A DNA stretch of 64,000 nucleotides from Ruminococcus sp. (GCA_017525915.1 JAFXSC010000001.1:218918-282917); one strand, 5' to 3'. Shown: positions 33,009 to 42,484, counted from the first letter of the stretch. The notes: generated by a model not told the origin, from the letters alone. Numbers and translations: made by a program.

Positions 33009-33881
33009 ATGAAGTGGAAAAGTCTCATCGCGTCTGCCGCAGCGCTCACATTTATCTCGGCAGGCTATTCTTGCAGCCCGAAAAGCCGCACATCGTCTGA
33101 GGGAAAAACCGTCCCGGACACCTCCGGCACAGAGGACAGCGGCGAACTTACCGTGACTTTCCTCAGCGTCGGGAAGGCTGACAGCATGATAATCCGCTCG
33201 GAAAACAGCACAGTCGTAATAGACTGCGGAGAACGAGGCGACGGCAAGACTATCGTCAAATTCCTCGAAAATCAGGGTGTTACGGCTATCGACTGCCTTA
33301 TTGTCACCCACTTCGACAAGGACCATGTCGGCGGCGCTGCCAAGGTCATAAACAGCTTCGAGGTGAAGAAGGTGCTCACGCCGGACTATCAGGAATTCAA
33401 TCAGGAGACCGAGAAATTCCGCAATGCCATGAAGGAGCGCTCGATCGAACCGCAGCTCATGAGGCAGAATACTGTCTTTGAGCTTGACGGTGCGGAGTAT
33501 ACGGTCTACGCGCCCGAAAAGCGCTTTTACGGTCAGGACGACTCCAACGATTTCTCGCTCGTCACGAAGCTCGTGTATCACGATTCCACCTTCATTTTCG
33601 CAGGCGATGCGATGGAGCAGCGACTCAACGAGGTCATGGACATAGGCGACTGCGACCTGCTGAAGGTACCGTACCACGGGCGGAAAATAGCAAATCTCGG
33701 GGAATTCGTCGAATCCGTCTCGCCCGAATACGCCGTGGTCTGCACCTCGAAGGAGGAGTTTGCAACATCGACGCGCGGTATACTCGATGACTGCGGCGTG
33801 ACCTGCTGGTCCACCTGCTACAACGGCACCGTCACAGCCGTTACTGACGGAAAGACAATAACCGTGACATCGGAGAAGTGA
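33009..33881 (+). CDS. ComEC/Rec2-like MBL-fold lipoprotein
   Basis: 290 residues from ATG 33009 with AAAGGAGG upstream. The signal peptide ends at SAGYSC, a likely lipobox. The metallo-beta-lactamase domain starts with LTVTFLSVGKADSMIIRSEN and holds LIVTHFDKDHVGG (metal site), FIFAGDAMEQRL and LLKVPYHG. This is the hydrolase domain found at the C-terminus of ComEC and in many free-standing secreted proteins; it probably cuts phosphodiester or nucleotide bonds outside the cell. No ComEC channel part is present. A very stable terminator follows. Confidence 0.88.
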   Translation: MKWKSLIASAAALTFISAGYSCSPKSRTSSEGKTVPDTSGTEDSGELTVTFLSVGKADSMIIRSENSTVVIDCGERGDGKTIVKFLENQGVTAIDCLIVTHFDKDHVGGAAKVINSFEVKKVLTPDYQEFNQETEKFRNAMKERSIEPQLMRQNTVFELDGAEYTVYAPEKRFYGQDDSNDFSLVTKLVYHDSTFIFAGDAMEQRLNEVMDIGDCDLLKVPYHGRKIANLGEFVESVSPEYAVVCTSKEEFATSTRGILDDCGVTCWSTCYNGTVTAVTDGKTITVTSEK

Positions 33882-33891
33882 AGAATTAATT

Positions 33892-33925
33892 AACCGGCGA
33901 TAATTTAATTAAATTATCGCCGGTT
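33892..33925. terminator. Perfect palindromic terminator
   Basis: A 34-nt perfect inverted repeat with arms beginning AACCGGCGATAA and ending TTATCGCCGGTT, followed by CTGTTT. It ends the MBL lipoprotein transcript and separates it from the GH26 gene. The interval 33926-34115 shows no further gene. Confidence 0.8.
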
Positions 33926-34115
33926 CTGTTTATCATTTACAGAATTTGTGGTTCGTCTGTTGTGTATTCCTACAAAGATTTTTCCGTAATTGTAAACTTT
34001 TTGGAAAACTCCTTGCTTTTTTTACCGTTCGGGTTTATAATTAAAGTGTACGAAAACAAATTTAAGCAGCTGCACAGGGACAGTGCGGCAACAAGATCTT
34101 TTGGAGGGATATTAA

Positions 34116-36443
34116 ATGCATTCAGAATTCATCAGAAGGACAGGAGCGGCAGCTATGGCAGCAGCGCTCGCTTTTACCGGATCTGCCGCAAGGCTCACGG
34201 CTGTCCTTGACACATCAGCTGCCGATGCTATCGTGTTCGAGTTTGAGGACGCCGCCTTTTCCGGAGACGTCACTGTCGAGACCGGCAACGGCGCAAGCGG
34301 CGGCTCTTACCTGAAAATGACCGATAGCGGCACTATCACTCTCACATTCACAGTCACAGACGCAGGCGTCTATAACCTCGTCTTCTACGCAGGCGGCATA
34401 GGCACTGCCAAGCAGCAGAACCTTGCGCTCAACGGCGTTTCTCTCGACGTTCTCGCAATTCCCGAGTCGGAAGGTTTCGAGAAGATAACTCTCCCGAGCG
34501 TCAAGCTAAATGCAGGAGAAAACGTCCTCACGATCACAAAATCATGGGGCTGGAGCACCTTTGACAAGCTCGAGGTACTCCCGTTTGAGTACCCGGCAAT
34601 TGCCGCCTCTCAGGTATCGCCCTGCGACCCGAAGGCGACTGCTGAGACAAAGAGTCTCATGGCTTACCTCAACAGCGTTTACGGCAAAAACATCATCTCA
34701 GGTCAGCAGGAGATATACCAGTATGGTCCTCACGGCCTCGAACAGGAATTTGAGTACCTCTACAACACCACAGGGCACTACCCGGCTATCCGCGGCTTCG
34801 ACTACGGCAACCGCTGCTGTGAGCTTTTCGGTGCTTCCGATGACGGCTCGAACGACCGCGTTATCGACTGGGTAAAGAACAGGGGCGGTATTGCAACTGC
34901 TTCCTTCCATCTCAATGTTCCTAAGGATTTTGCAAGCTATACCGGCGGAACTATCCCCTTTGAGCAGACTACATACTCCGCAAAGATCGACGATAAGCCG
35001 GCTACGGATTTCGTTACGGCAAACGCTTACAAGGAGGGCACCAAGGAGTACGGCTACTACCGCGACGCTCTCGAAAGACTCGCCAAGGACTTCAAGGCTC
35101 TCGAAGCTGAAGGCATTCCGATAATCTGGCGTCCTCTCCACGAGGCTGAGGGCGGCGGCGGTGAAGACGGCTCATGGTTCTGGTGGGGCAAGGAGGGCTC
35201 TGCGGTCTACAAGGAGCTCTGGAAGTACACATACAAGACCCTCACCGAGGACTTCGGCTGCCACAACCTCATCTGGGAGTGGAACAGCTATAACTTCGAC
35301 ACCTCCGCAAACTGGTATCCCGGCGACGAGTACGTTGATATCATCGGCTACGACAAGTACAACTGCACAAAGTACCTCGAGGAGAACAACTGGCAGCCCA
35401 AGGTCGTTCACGACGACAGCGCCATTGCTTCCACATTCTACGGAATAATCGAGAAATACAACGGTGCCAAAATGGTGGCTATGGCTGAAAACGACTGCTT
35501 CTCAACTGTTGACAATCTCGTCAATGACAAGGCTGGCTGGCTCTACTTCTGCACATGGTACGACGGCGGCAGCGACAATAACAACTTCCTCACAAATCCG
35601 AACTTCAACACCAAGGAAGACACTATCGCAATGTATCAGAGCGATTACTGCATCACTCTCGATGAGCTTCCGGCAGACCTCTATTCCAAGGAAGCTCCCC
35701 CCGTTATCTCGACATCTACCATCTCAACGACAGTTACCACTACTACAACGACCTCCACTGCGCCTGTTGTAACGACCACTCACGAGAACGACCCGAACAA
35801 GACCTTCGCCGATATCAGCACAGACGCAAAGAACAACCTCTTCATCGAGTTCAAGGAGCCCTCTGACACAGTATACCTCCGTGTTGACCTTTCCGACGGC
35901 ATTACCTACGCAAACGGCGGTCTCGGCGTGAGCATTCCCGTTGACGGCAAGTACTACTGGGCAAACGTCAAGTGGGAAGCCACCAAGAGCGGCGATATCA
36001 AGATCTCCCTCGCGGACGATATCTACAACGTTACAGAAGGAACAGATGAGGTCGAAGACGAAGCCGTTATCGCAGCGGTAAAGGCTGCAATCGTCAAAGA
36101 GACAAAGTTCCAGGGACAGATATGGTACGCCTCTGATGCTGCCGGCAAGGCTGCTTCCACAAAGGGCGTGAATATCAGTGCCGCATATGTACTCAATTCC
36201 TCCGGAGCAATAATCTGGGGCGACGCAAACTGCGATGAGGCAGTGAATATGGCTGACGCAGTTATGATAATGCAGTCGATAACCAATCCCGACAAGTATC
36301 AGCTCTCACCCAAGGGCGAAAAGCAGGCTGATGCTGACGGCAGCGGCGATATCACCAATAAGGACGCACTCGCTATCCAGAAGCTGAAGCTCAACCTTTC
36401 AGACAAGCTTCCGGTCGAAGAAATGACCAATATTCCTGCATAA
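34116..36443 (+). CDS. Secreted GH26 beta-mannanase with CBM and dockerin
   Basis: 775 residues. A signal peptide is followed by a CBM35-like module (about 35-160; FEFEDAAFSGDVTVETGNGA, WGWSTFDKLEVLP). Next is a GH26 catalytic domain (about 165-525) with IISGQQEIYQYGPHG, IIWRPLHEAEGGG (acid/base Glu), WFWWG, HNLIWEWNSY and MVAMAENDC (nucleophile region). A Thr-rich linker leads to a second beta-rich module (about 560-690) and a dockerin (GDANCDEAVNMADAVMIMQS, DGSGDITNKDALAIQKLKL). It cuts beta-1,4-mannan in plant hemicellulose. TTGGAGGG precedes the start. The dockerin group is that of the proteins at 30512 and 36646. Confidence 0.92.
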   Translation: MHSEFIRRTGAAAMAAALAFTGSAARLTAVLDTSAADAIVFEFEDAAFSGDVTVETGNGASGGSYLKMTDSGTITLTFTVTDAGVYNLVFYAGGIGTAKQQNLALNGVSLDVLAIPESEGFEKITLPSVKLNAGENVLTITKSWGWSTFDKLEVLPFEYPAIAASQVSPCDPKATAETKSLMAYLNSVYGKNIISGQQEIYQYGPHGLEQEFEYLYNTTGHYPAIRGFDYGNRCCELFGASDDGSNDRVIDWVKNRGGIATASFHLNVPKDFASYTGGTIPFEQTTYSAKIDDKPATDFVTANAYKEGTKEYGYYRDALERLAKDFKALEAEGIPIIWRPLHEAEGGGGEDGSWFWWGKEGSAVYKELWKYTYKTLTEDFGCHNLIWEWNSYNFDTSANWYPGDEYVDIIGYDKYNCTKYLEENNWQPKVVHDDSAIASTFYGIIEKYNGAKMVAMAENDCFSTVDNLVNDKAGWLYFCTWYDGGSDNNNFLTNPNFNTKEDTIAMYQSDYCITLDELPADLYSKEAPPVISTSTISTTVTTTTTTSTAPVVTTTHENDPNKTFADISTDAKNNLFIEFKEPSDTVYLRVDLSDGITYANGGLGVSIPVDGKYYWANVKWEATKSGDIKISLADDIYNVTEGTDEVEDEAVIAAVKAAIVKETKFQGQIWYASDAAGKAASTKGVNISAAYVLNSSGAIIWGDANCDEAVNMADAVMIMQSITNPDKYQLSPKGEKQADADGSGDITNKDALAIQKLKLNLSDKLPVEEMTNIPA

Positions 36444-36462
36444 TACATCACCCCTTATAAAG

Positions 36463-36501
36463 CAGGGCTGCCACGGACGATTCCGGCAGCCCTGTCTTTT
36501 T
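36463..36501 (+). terminator. Intrinsic terminator of the GH26 gene
   Basis: CAGGGCTGCC (36463-36472) / GGCAGCCCTG (36485-36494) followed by TCTTTTTG. Confidence 0.88.
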
Positions 36502-36645
36502 GCAGCAGAACACACAAAACAAAGAGTTTTCTTTTGTGCATATCTACAATGTTGTGCGAAACTACAAGAGTTTTCTCCCCCTGCGCCGTCTAATAAGCAG
36601 AAACGCAGGAATGAACCTGTGACATTACAAAAAGGAGGAATACCT

Positions 36646-38433
36646 ATGAAAAACAAAAGACTTGCAGCATTGCTGACATCGTTCACAATGATGCTTTCAA
36701 CAGGCACAGCAGCACTTACCAGCCACGCTGCCGACAACGTTCCCGTTACCGCTGCCGATACCGCTGATGTATCGCAGACTGAGATACACTACTGTGAAAT
36801 GTGCGGTGCTGAACTTCCGGAGGGAACTAACCCCTCTCCGATCGGCGTGTGGGTCTGCGACCGCTGCCATTCACAGGGAATGGGAGGTACTACTATCCCG
36901 CGCACGACCACAGCCACAACAACTGAGGGGCCGATCTGCACGACAACAGACCCCAACAGCGGAAACGTAGCTCCCCCTGAGGAGAACGAAGACCACTTCT
37001 TCCTGTTCAGCATTCTGTGCTTTGATGACAACAGCGTTATCGACTCAAAAGCTAATGCCAAGATCAGGGTCGATTACGAGGATGGCACCACTGACTCCTT
37101 CTACTACCCCGGCACAGGCTGCTATGTAGACAAGAAGGGCATGAACGGCACTATCAGCATCATTTCGGCAAACGATGAATATGTCATTGACAACAGCATC
37201 GCGAAGACAGAATTCCCGGCAGACTATGAGAGCATCGTTCTCTACCTGAAAAAAGCTCCGGAAGTTACCGAGCCTGTCGAGGGCGAGGAGCTCGGCATCT
37301 ACGTTTTAGACGTTGACACAAATGAGCTCGTCGGCGCAGCATATCTCGAAATATACTACGACGACTATACGACAGAGGAACTGTTCTCCTCGTCAGAAAG
37401 ACCTGTGATCCACAAGCATGACGGCAGAACGGGTACTATCTCTCTCCTCGGAGTGCCGAACGGCTATGAGATCGTCGGCTCTGACGAGTACAACTTCATC
37501 GGGACTTCACAGTACGCAAGATTCTATGTAAAGGGTCAGCGCCTGAGCACAACAACTACTGCCACTGTAACTACGACCACCACAAGCGTTATCACTCAGC
37601 CTGATACTACTACATCCTATATCAGAACCTCACCGATGTCGTCTCTTGAACTTGATGTATATGACTTCATAGCTCCTGACATGGACGCATATGTGAACTA
37701 CGACTCATTCATGGTGTCATGGCTGAAAATATCAAGCGACAACCCGTATCTTGTTCCCGAAGCAAGCGAAATTAAAATCAACAACAATGCAAAGGGATAC
37801 TTTGTGGTCAGCTGCCTCAGAGGTGCTCCCGACGGAACAGGCACTATCACGGTACAGTACAACAACTGGCTTACAGGTGAGGTCGCAGAAAAGGAAATAA
37901 CCTTCACTATCAACCAGAATGTTTCCGTCACAACGTGTACCGGCACCACCACCTATCCGGGACAGTACCACAGACTTCTGAACATTTCCGGCGAAGTAGT
38001 TCTTGCTGTCGATAAAAACGGCATAGTCTTCGATAAAAACGGACAGTTCACATTCACTGAATTCGGCTACTCCTTCTTTAAAGACGTGAAGCCCGGCATG
38101 AAGCTGAACGTTTCGATAATGTACGATACGAGCCAGAACGACCAGATCATCAACGTCAGCGATCTATGTGTAACTGAGGAGAACTGCAAGGTCGAGCGCA
38201 CTATGGACGGAGATTCAAACTGTGACGGCGAAGTGAATATGGCTGATGCGGTACTCATAATGCAGGCAGTGACAAATCCCGACAAGTACGGTATCGGTCT
38301 TACAACCGGCATAAACCTCCGCGGAGAATCGAACGCTGACTCTGACGGCGACGGCGTGACCCAGAAGGATGCACTCAGGATACAGCGGTTCAAGCTAGGT
38401 ATCATCAAACTCGAAAACAATAAAAAGCGCTGA
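36646..38433 (+). CDS. Secreted dockerin protein with Cys4 zinc-ribbon and repeated domains
   Basis: 595 residues from ATG 36646 (AAAGGAGG upstream). The signal peptide is followed at about 48-72 by HYCEMCGAELPEG and GVWVCDRCHSQGM, a CxxC...CxxC zinc-ribbon, unusual in a secreted protein. Two related beta domains follow (DDNSVIDSKANAKIRVDYED and VDTNELVGAAYLEIYYDDYT), then Thr-rich linkers, a third domain, and a dockerin (GDSNCDGEVNMADAVLIMQA, SDGDGVTQKDALRIQRFKL). No catalytic family is recognised; it may be a structural or binding component of the cellulosome. Confidence 0.75.
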   Translation: MKNKRLAALLTSFTMMLSTGTAALTSHAADNVPVTAADTADVSQTEIHYCEMCGAELPEGTNPSPIGVWVCDRCHSQGMGGTTIPRTTTATTTEGPICTTTDPNSGNVAPPEENEDHFFLFSILCFDDNSVIDSKANAKIRVDYEDGTTDSFYYPGTGCYVDKKGMNGTISIISANDEYVIDNSIAKTEFPADYESIVLYLKKAPEVTEPVEGEELGIYVLDVDTNELVGAAYLEIYYDDYTTEELFSSSERPVIHKHDGRTGTISLLGVPNGYEIVGSDEYNFIGTSQYARFYVKGQRLSTTTTATVTTTTTSVITQPDTTTSYIRTSPMSSLELDVYDFIAPDMDAYVNYDSFMVSWLKISSDNPYLVPEASEIKINNNAKGYFVVSCLRGAPDGTGTITVQYNNWLTGEVAEKEITFTINQNVSVTTCTGTTTYPGQYHRLLNISGEVVLAVDKNGIVFDKNGQFTFTEFGYSFFKDVKPGMKLNVSIMYDTSQNDQIINVSDLCVTEENCKVERTMDGDSNCDGEVNMADAVLIMQAVTNPDKYGIGLTTGINLRGESNADSDGDGVTQKDALRIQRFKLGIIKLENNKKR

Positions 38434-38468
38434 CGGTTCAGCGCAGACAGATAGGAAACATGATGCAG

Positions 38469-38489
38469 AGGTCCGGAGCTCCCGGACCT
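38469..38489 (+). other. GC-rich hairpin in front of cobO
   Basis: AGGTCCGG / CCGGACCT with a 5-nt loop, 22 nt before the cobO start. Only TT follows, so it is either a weak terminator of the dockerin gene or a structure in the cobO leader. Confidence 0.5.
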
Positions 38490-38510
38490 TTGCCGGTATA
38501 GGAGGTTATC

Positions 38511-39005
38511 ATGATACACTATTACTACGGTGACGGCAAGGGCAAGACCTCTGCCGCGGCAGGAGCCTGTCTCCGTGCCGCCGGAAACGGCATGAAATGC
38601 GCGTTCGTACAGTTTCTCAAAAATGCCGGCAGCGGTGAAGCAAAGCTGCTGGGGAAATGTGCCGCGGACGTTTACAACTGCGGCGGGAAAGCAGATTTCC
38701 TCTATCTTATGAGCGATGAGGACAAGGCTGAGCTCAGAGCCGTTCACGACAGCAACCTCCGGAAAGTCCTCGCAGGCAGCTATGACCTTATCGTGCTTGA
38801 CGAGCTCGGCGACTGCATAGAGTACGGCATGATAGATATGGGCACGGTCTCCGGCATGCTGACCGCTCCGCCGTGCGAGCTTGTCATTACCGGACATACT
38901 CCAGTTGAATGTCTGATGAAGTGTGCGGACTATATCACGGAGATGAAGTGCATCGAGCACCCTTACAGACACGGCGCATCCGCAAGGCGAGGAATAGAGT
39001 ATTAA
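38511..39005 (+). CDS. cobO: Cob(I)alamin adenosyltransferase, CobO/BtuR type
   Basis: 164 residues. The P-loop GDGKGKTSAAAGACLRA is at the N-terminus, then CAFVQFLKN and YDLIVLDELGD, the motifs of the CobO/BtuR family. It uses ATP to add the adenosyl group to reduced cobalamin or corrinoids, giving adenosylcobalamin. TAGGAGG precedes ATG 38511. It stands alone between two dockerin genes and far from the cobalamin uptake operon at 4.3-10.6 kb. No riboswitch is visible in its 77-nt leader. Confidence 0.92.
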   Translation: MIHYYYGDGKGKTSAAAGACLRAAGNGMKCAFVQFLKNAGSGEAKLLGKCAADVYNCGGKADFLYLMSDEDKAELRAVHDSNLRKVLAGSYDLIVLDELGDCIEYGMIDMGTVSGMLTAPPCELVITGHTPVECLMKCADYITEMKCIEHPYRHGASARRGIEY

Positions 39006-39123
39006 GCCGTTTTAATGCGTGGTCCGGAATCAGAGATTAGTGCATAGTTGCGGTGTCCGGCAGCTGTTTTAAATCATATCGCCGAAGGCGACACCATAAC
39101 TTTCAACTCTCAATTATCAACTT

Positions 39124-39166
39124 AAAAGGCTGTTCTCAGGTAAATCCTTGACACTCAGCCTTTTTT
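39124..39166 (+). terminator. Terminator of cobO overlapping the next promoter
   Basis: AAAAGGCTG / CAGCCTTTT stem followed by further T residues. The right arm lies inside the spacer of the promoter at 39148-39176, so terminator and promoter share DNA. Confidence 0.7.
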
Positions 39167-39176
39167 CAGTTATAAT
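39148..39176 (+). promoter_or_regulatory. Sigma-A promoter of the GH53 gene
   Basis: TTGACA (39148-39153), 17 bp, TATAAT (39171-39176); ATG follows at 39195. Confidence 0.88.
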
Positions 39177-39194
39177 TGGAGCAGAGGTGATACT

Positions 39195-41144
39195 ATGCTC
39201 ATTAAAAAACTCGCGGCGCTTTCTGCCGCACTTGTGATAGGTCTTTGCTCAGTTATAAGCTCTCCGATAGGTGAAACTGCCGTTTCAGCCGACAGGACCG
39301 TCACTTTTGAGTCCTTCGACATGAACGTGAACGGCGGCGAGCCGATACGCGGAGTCGATATTTCCTCGATAACAGCTATCGAAAAAGCCGGTGTGGTCTT
39401 TTATGACAGCTACGGCAACAAGGAGGACATCTTCAAGGTCCTCGCAGACCACGGCGTCAACTATATCCGCGTCAGGGTGTGGAACGAGCCTTACACCTCC
39501 GACGGAAAAAGCTACGGCGGCGGAAACAGCGATGTCTATACCGCCGGTGAAATAGGAAAACGTGCCTCAAAGTACGGTCTGAAGCTCCTCGTTGATATAC
39601 AGTATTCCGATTTCTGGGCTGATCCCGGAAAGCAGACACGTCCGAAATACTGGGCTCAGCACGATCACGATACCCTCAAGGGCGAGATATACAAATGGAC
39701 GAAATGGGTGCTCGAATCCGTGACCGATGCCGGAGGCGACATCGGCATGGTGCAGGTCGGAAACGAGACCAACTGCTTCTTCTGCGGCGAGAAGGATATG
39801 TATAAGATATGCGACCTCTTTGCCTCCGGAAACAAAGCAGTCCGCGATTTTGACAGGAATATCCTCATCGCGCACCACTTCGCGAATCCCTCCAACACTG
39901 ACTACTACCTCTGGTACGCCAAGGTCATGAACGAATGCCGCCTTGATTACGATGTTTTTGCAACGTCCTACTACCCATACTGGCACGGCACTCTCAGCAA
40001 TCTCACAAGCGTGCTTAAAACCATCGGCGACACCTATGGGAAATACGTCATGGTCGCCGAAACTGCCTATCCCTACACGAACGAGGACGGCGACAGCTTC
40101 CCGAATGCGGTCTCGAAGTATTCCACGGGCTGTGAGCTCAATTATGATATCTCGGTGGAAGGCCAGTCGGAATGCCTTGCCGATGTATTTCAGGCAGTCG
40201 CAGATACCGGAAAATGGGGCTTGGGCGTGTTCTACTGGGAACCTGCATGGCTCGGTGTTCCCGGAAAATCGCCGGACGAACAGAAAAGGCTCTGGGACGA
40301 ATTCGGTTCGGGCTGGGCAACTGCAAACGCCGGTGAATACGACAAGGAAGCGACTTCCTCCGGCGGCTCGTCCTACGATAATCAGGCGCTTTTCGATTTC
40401 AGCGGACATCCGCTCCCCTCTCTCGATGTCTTCATGAACGTTTATCCGCGCTCCTCCGGTAATACTCCTACTGTGGGAAGTGATGTACCGGAGGGAGAAT
40501 ACCGCATAAAGAACGCTGCGACCGGTCTTTACCTGACCGTTTCCGGCGGCAGGGCTGAAAACGGCGCAGGCGCAGTCCTCTACGAAGCTGACGGTGCTGC
40601 GGACTATAACACATGGAAGCTCATAAGTGACGGAGACGGCTATTACAGGATAGTTTCCGGGCTCGGCACCGGATTTGCTCTCGGAACAGACAATGACAGT
40701 GGCTTCGGCATCTATTCCCAGCAGAGCTCGTCGCAGCAGCTTTTCAAGTTCGTTTCACGCAGCAGCGGCGGCTATGTCCTCGCAACAAGATCGAGCGGCG
40801 ACAGAAAAGCTCTCGGCGCACCTTCCTCCGAACCGCGGAGCGGTGCAAAGCTCCGCCATTCCTCCGCAAACGGCAGCGACGTCCAGACATGGGTGCTCGA
40901 ACCGGTCGAGGAATACGGCATCACCGGCGATATCAACGGTGACGGAGCATTCAACGTCTTTGACTATATCCTCCTCCGCCGCGCTGTCATAAACGGCAGC
41001 GGAAAAGCGATCTGCGACCTCAACGGCGACGGCGAGAGCAGTATAGCTGATCTCGTGGCATTCAGGAGCTTCCTGACCGGCAGAGAGGGCTTTGTTCCGC
41101 GTGAGACCGGAACGCCCCGGAATACCGTTTTCCCGGCGGAATAA
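39195..41144 (+). CDS. Secreted GH53 endo-beta-1,4-galactanase with ricin-type CBM and dockerin
   Basis: 649 residues. After the signal peptide, the GH53 domain (about 45-415) carries IRGVDISSITAIEKAGV, YIRVRVWNEPY, MVQVGNETNC (acid/base Glu) and MVAETAYPY (nucleophile Glu). A ricin-type beta-trefoil (CBM13-like) follows (EYRIKNAATGLYLTVSGGRA, ETN-free QTWVLEPVEEY), then a dockerin (GDINGDGAFNVFDYILLRRA, DLNGDGESSIADLVAFRSFL). It hydrolyses galactan side chains of pectin. Its dockerin resembles that of the pectate lyase at 54056 and differs from the group at 30512-38433. Confidence 0.92.
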   Translation: MLIKKLAALSAALVIGLCSVISSPIGETAVSADRTVTFESFDMNVNGGEPIRGVDISSITAIEKAGVVFYDSYGNKEDIFKVLADHGVNYIRVRVWNEPYTSDGKSYGGGNSDVYTAGEIGKRASKYGLKLLVDIQYSDFWADPGKQTRPKYWAQHDHDTLKGEIYKWTKWVLESVTDAGGDIGMVQVGNETNCFFCGEKDMYKICDLFASGNKAVRDFDRNILIAHHFANPSNTDYYLWYAKVMNECRLDYDVFATSYYPYWHGTLSNLTSVLKTIGDTYGKYVMVAETAYPYTNEDGDSFPNAVSKYSTGCELNYDISVEGQSECLADVFQAVADTGKWGLGVFYWEPAWLGVPGKSPDEQKRLWDEFGSGWATANAGEYDKEATSSGGSSYDNQALFDFSGHPLPSLDVFMNVYPRSSGNTPTVGSDVPEGEYRIKNAATGLYLTVSGGRAENGAGAVLYEADGAADYNTWKLISDGDGYYRIVSGLGTGFALGTDNDSGFGIYSQQSSSQQLFKFVSRSSGGYVLATRSSGDRKALGAPSSEPRSGAKLRHSSANGSDVQTWVLEPVEEYGITGDINGDGAFNVFDYILLRRAVINGSGKAICDLNGDGESSIADLVAFRSFLTGREGFVPRETGTPRNTVFPAE

Positions 41145-41158
41145 ATATACAGAAGCGC

Positions 41159-41190
41159 AGAGCCGTCCTCATGGGCGGCTCTTATTCTTA
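41159..41190 (+). terminator. Intrinsic terminator of the GH53 gene
   Basis: AGAGCCG (41159-41165) / CGGCTCT (41176-41182), then TATTCTTATAT, a moderately T-rich tail. Confidence 0.75.
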
Positions 41191-41247
41191 TATATACAAA
41201 AAGTTTAAACGTTTTTAGTGCAAAAAGCTAAACTACTGGCAAAATAC

Positions 41248-41275
41248 TTGACAAATTTCATAAAAGTGGTACAAT
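41248..41275 (+). promoter_or_regulatory. Sigma-A promoter of the kinase/phosphatase/vWA cassette
   Basis: TTGACA (41248-41253), 16 bp, TACAAT (41270-41275) preceded by TGG. It seems to serve the whole run of genes to 47159, as no other clear promoter or terminator lies between them. Confidence 0.85.
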
Positions 41276-41362
41276 TAAAATATATACTTGTACTCTCTGG
41301 CAAGTTGTCCGCGCCGGACGGACTGTATTTCCGGTAATACAGCTTTGAAGGATGATGCAAAA

Positions 41363-41767
41363 ATGAATGAGATCAAGTGTCCAACCTGCGGACAGTTAAA
41401 TCCGCCTGACTATGTGTTCTGTATCGGCTGTGGTACGAAGATAACCTCCGATGTGAGCTTCGATACGGGCTTTTCTCCGGACGGCACCGCCGCTGTGGAT
41501 ACCTCTGCCGAAAAGAGATTCGGCGACCTCAAGTGCCCGAACTGCGGCTCAGACCTCGAACCGGACAGCATATTCTGCGATAACTGCGGAATCAGGCTGG
41601 TAACTCCTGCCGTTCCCTCAGTACCGGATACTGCGATAGATGCTGCTGCTCCCGATGCCGGAAGTGATCCGCACACCGGTCTGAAAATAAGCATGAAGAA
41701 CTCCGGAAACGGCGGTGCGCCCAATCAGAGCGACCGTTTCAAGCCGGTAAAGGGTTTCGACAAGTAA
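41363..41767 (+). CDS. Double zinc-ribbon protein
   Basis: 134 residues from ATG 41363. Two similar zinc-ribbons occupy residues 5-28 (CPTCGQLNPPDYVFCIGCG) and about 54-78 (CPNCGSDLEPDSIFCDNCG). The rest is Ala/Pro/Asp-rich and ends in FKPVKGFDK, probably flexible. There is no membrane segment. It is the first gene of a cassette with vWA, PP2C and Ser/Thr kinase genes and may be a small adaptor or kinase substrate; this role is inference. Confidence 0.82.
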   Translation: MNEIKCPTCGQLNPPDYVFCIGCGTKITSDVSFDTGFSPDGTAAVDTSAEKRFGDLKCPNCGSDLEPDSIFCDNCGIRLVTPAVPSVPDTAIDAAAPDAGSDPHTGLKISMKNSGNGGAPNQSDRFKPVKGFDK

Positions 41768-41797
41768 TTTACAACATACAAGCAGGAGGATATTATT

Positions 41798-42484
41798 ATG
41801 CCAAACAATTTCAAACTTACATATAACATAGATATCGTTTTCTGTATCGACGCTACCGGAAGCATGGGCGATATCATCAACAAGGTCAAGGAGAACGCCA
41901 TCAATTTCTACACCGACCTCAAGACCGAAATGGGCAAGAAGGGCAAGGAGATCAACACTCTCCGCGCTAAGGTCATCGTTTACCGTGATTACAAGGCTGA
42001 CGGCGATGAGGCAATGATGGCAACGGATTTCTTCACTCTCCCTGCCGAGATAGAGGACTTCAACGCTACTATCCGCTCGGTCAAGGCTGCCGGCGGCGGC
42101 GATGAGCCCGAGGACGGTCTCGAAGCACTCGCTTTCGCTATCCGTTCCGACTGGAACAAGGAAGGCATCAAGAAGAGACATATCATCGTTGTATGGTCTG
42201 ACGCCTCGACCCACGCTCTCGGCTTCGGCAAGGGCGAGCCTAACTACCCTGCTGATATGGCTGCCGATTTCAGCGAGCTCACAAGCTGGTGGGGCGGCGT
42301 TCAGAACGACGGATATATGGACTACAACGCAAAGCGTCTCCTTCTTTTCACACCGGACAAGCCTGCATGGACAGATATCACAAATTCGTGGGATAACGTT
42401 GTCCATTTCCCCTCTCAGGCAGGAAACGGCCTCAAGGAGATCGACTATTCGCAGATACTCGACGTTATCGCTAACAGTATATGA
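41798..42484 (+). CDS. Stand-alone vWA-domain protein
   Basis: 228 residues forming one von Willebrand A domain. The MIDAS motif is CIDATGSMGD near residue 18, with later metal-site residues in VYRDYKADGDE and AAGGGDEPEDGLEALAFAI. GCAGGAGG precedes ATG 41798. The stop overlaps the PP2C start by ATGA. A vWA protein beside a PP2C phosphatase and a kinase is the composition of the TerY-P triad described in tellurite-resistance-linked gene sets, so it probably works as the metal-dependent scaffold of such a module. Confidence 0.9.
   Translation: MPNNFKLTYNIDIVFCIDATGSMGDIINKVKENAINFYTDLKTEMGKKGKEINTLRAKVIVYRDYKADGDEAMMATDFFTLPAEIEDFNATIRSVKAAGGGDEPEDGLEALAFAIRSDWNKEGIKKRHIIVVWSDASTHALGFGKGEPNYPADMAADFSELTSWWGGVQNDGYMDYNAKRLLLFTPDKPAWTDITNSWDNVVHFPSQAGNGLKEIDYSQILDVIANSI

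Noticed and set aside
38434-38510. A cobalamin riboswitch in front of cobO
   Set aside because: The 77-nt leader has only one short hairpin and none of the conserved aptamer motifs.
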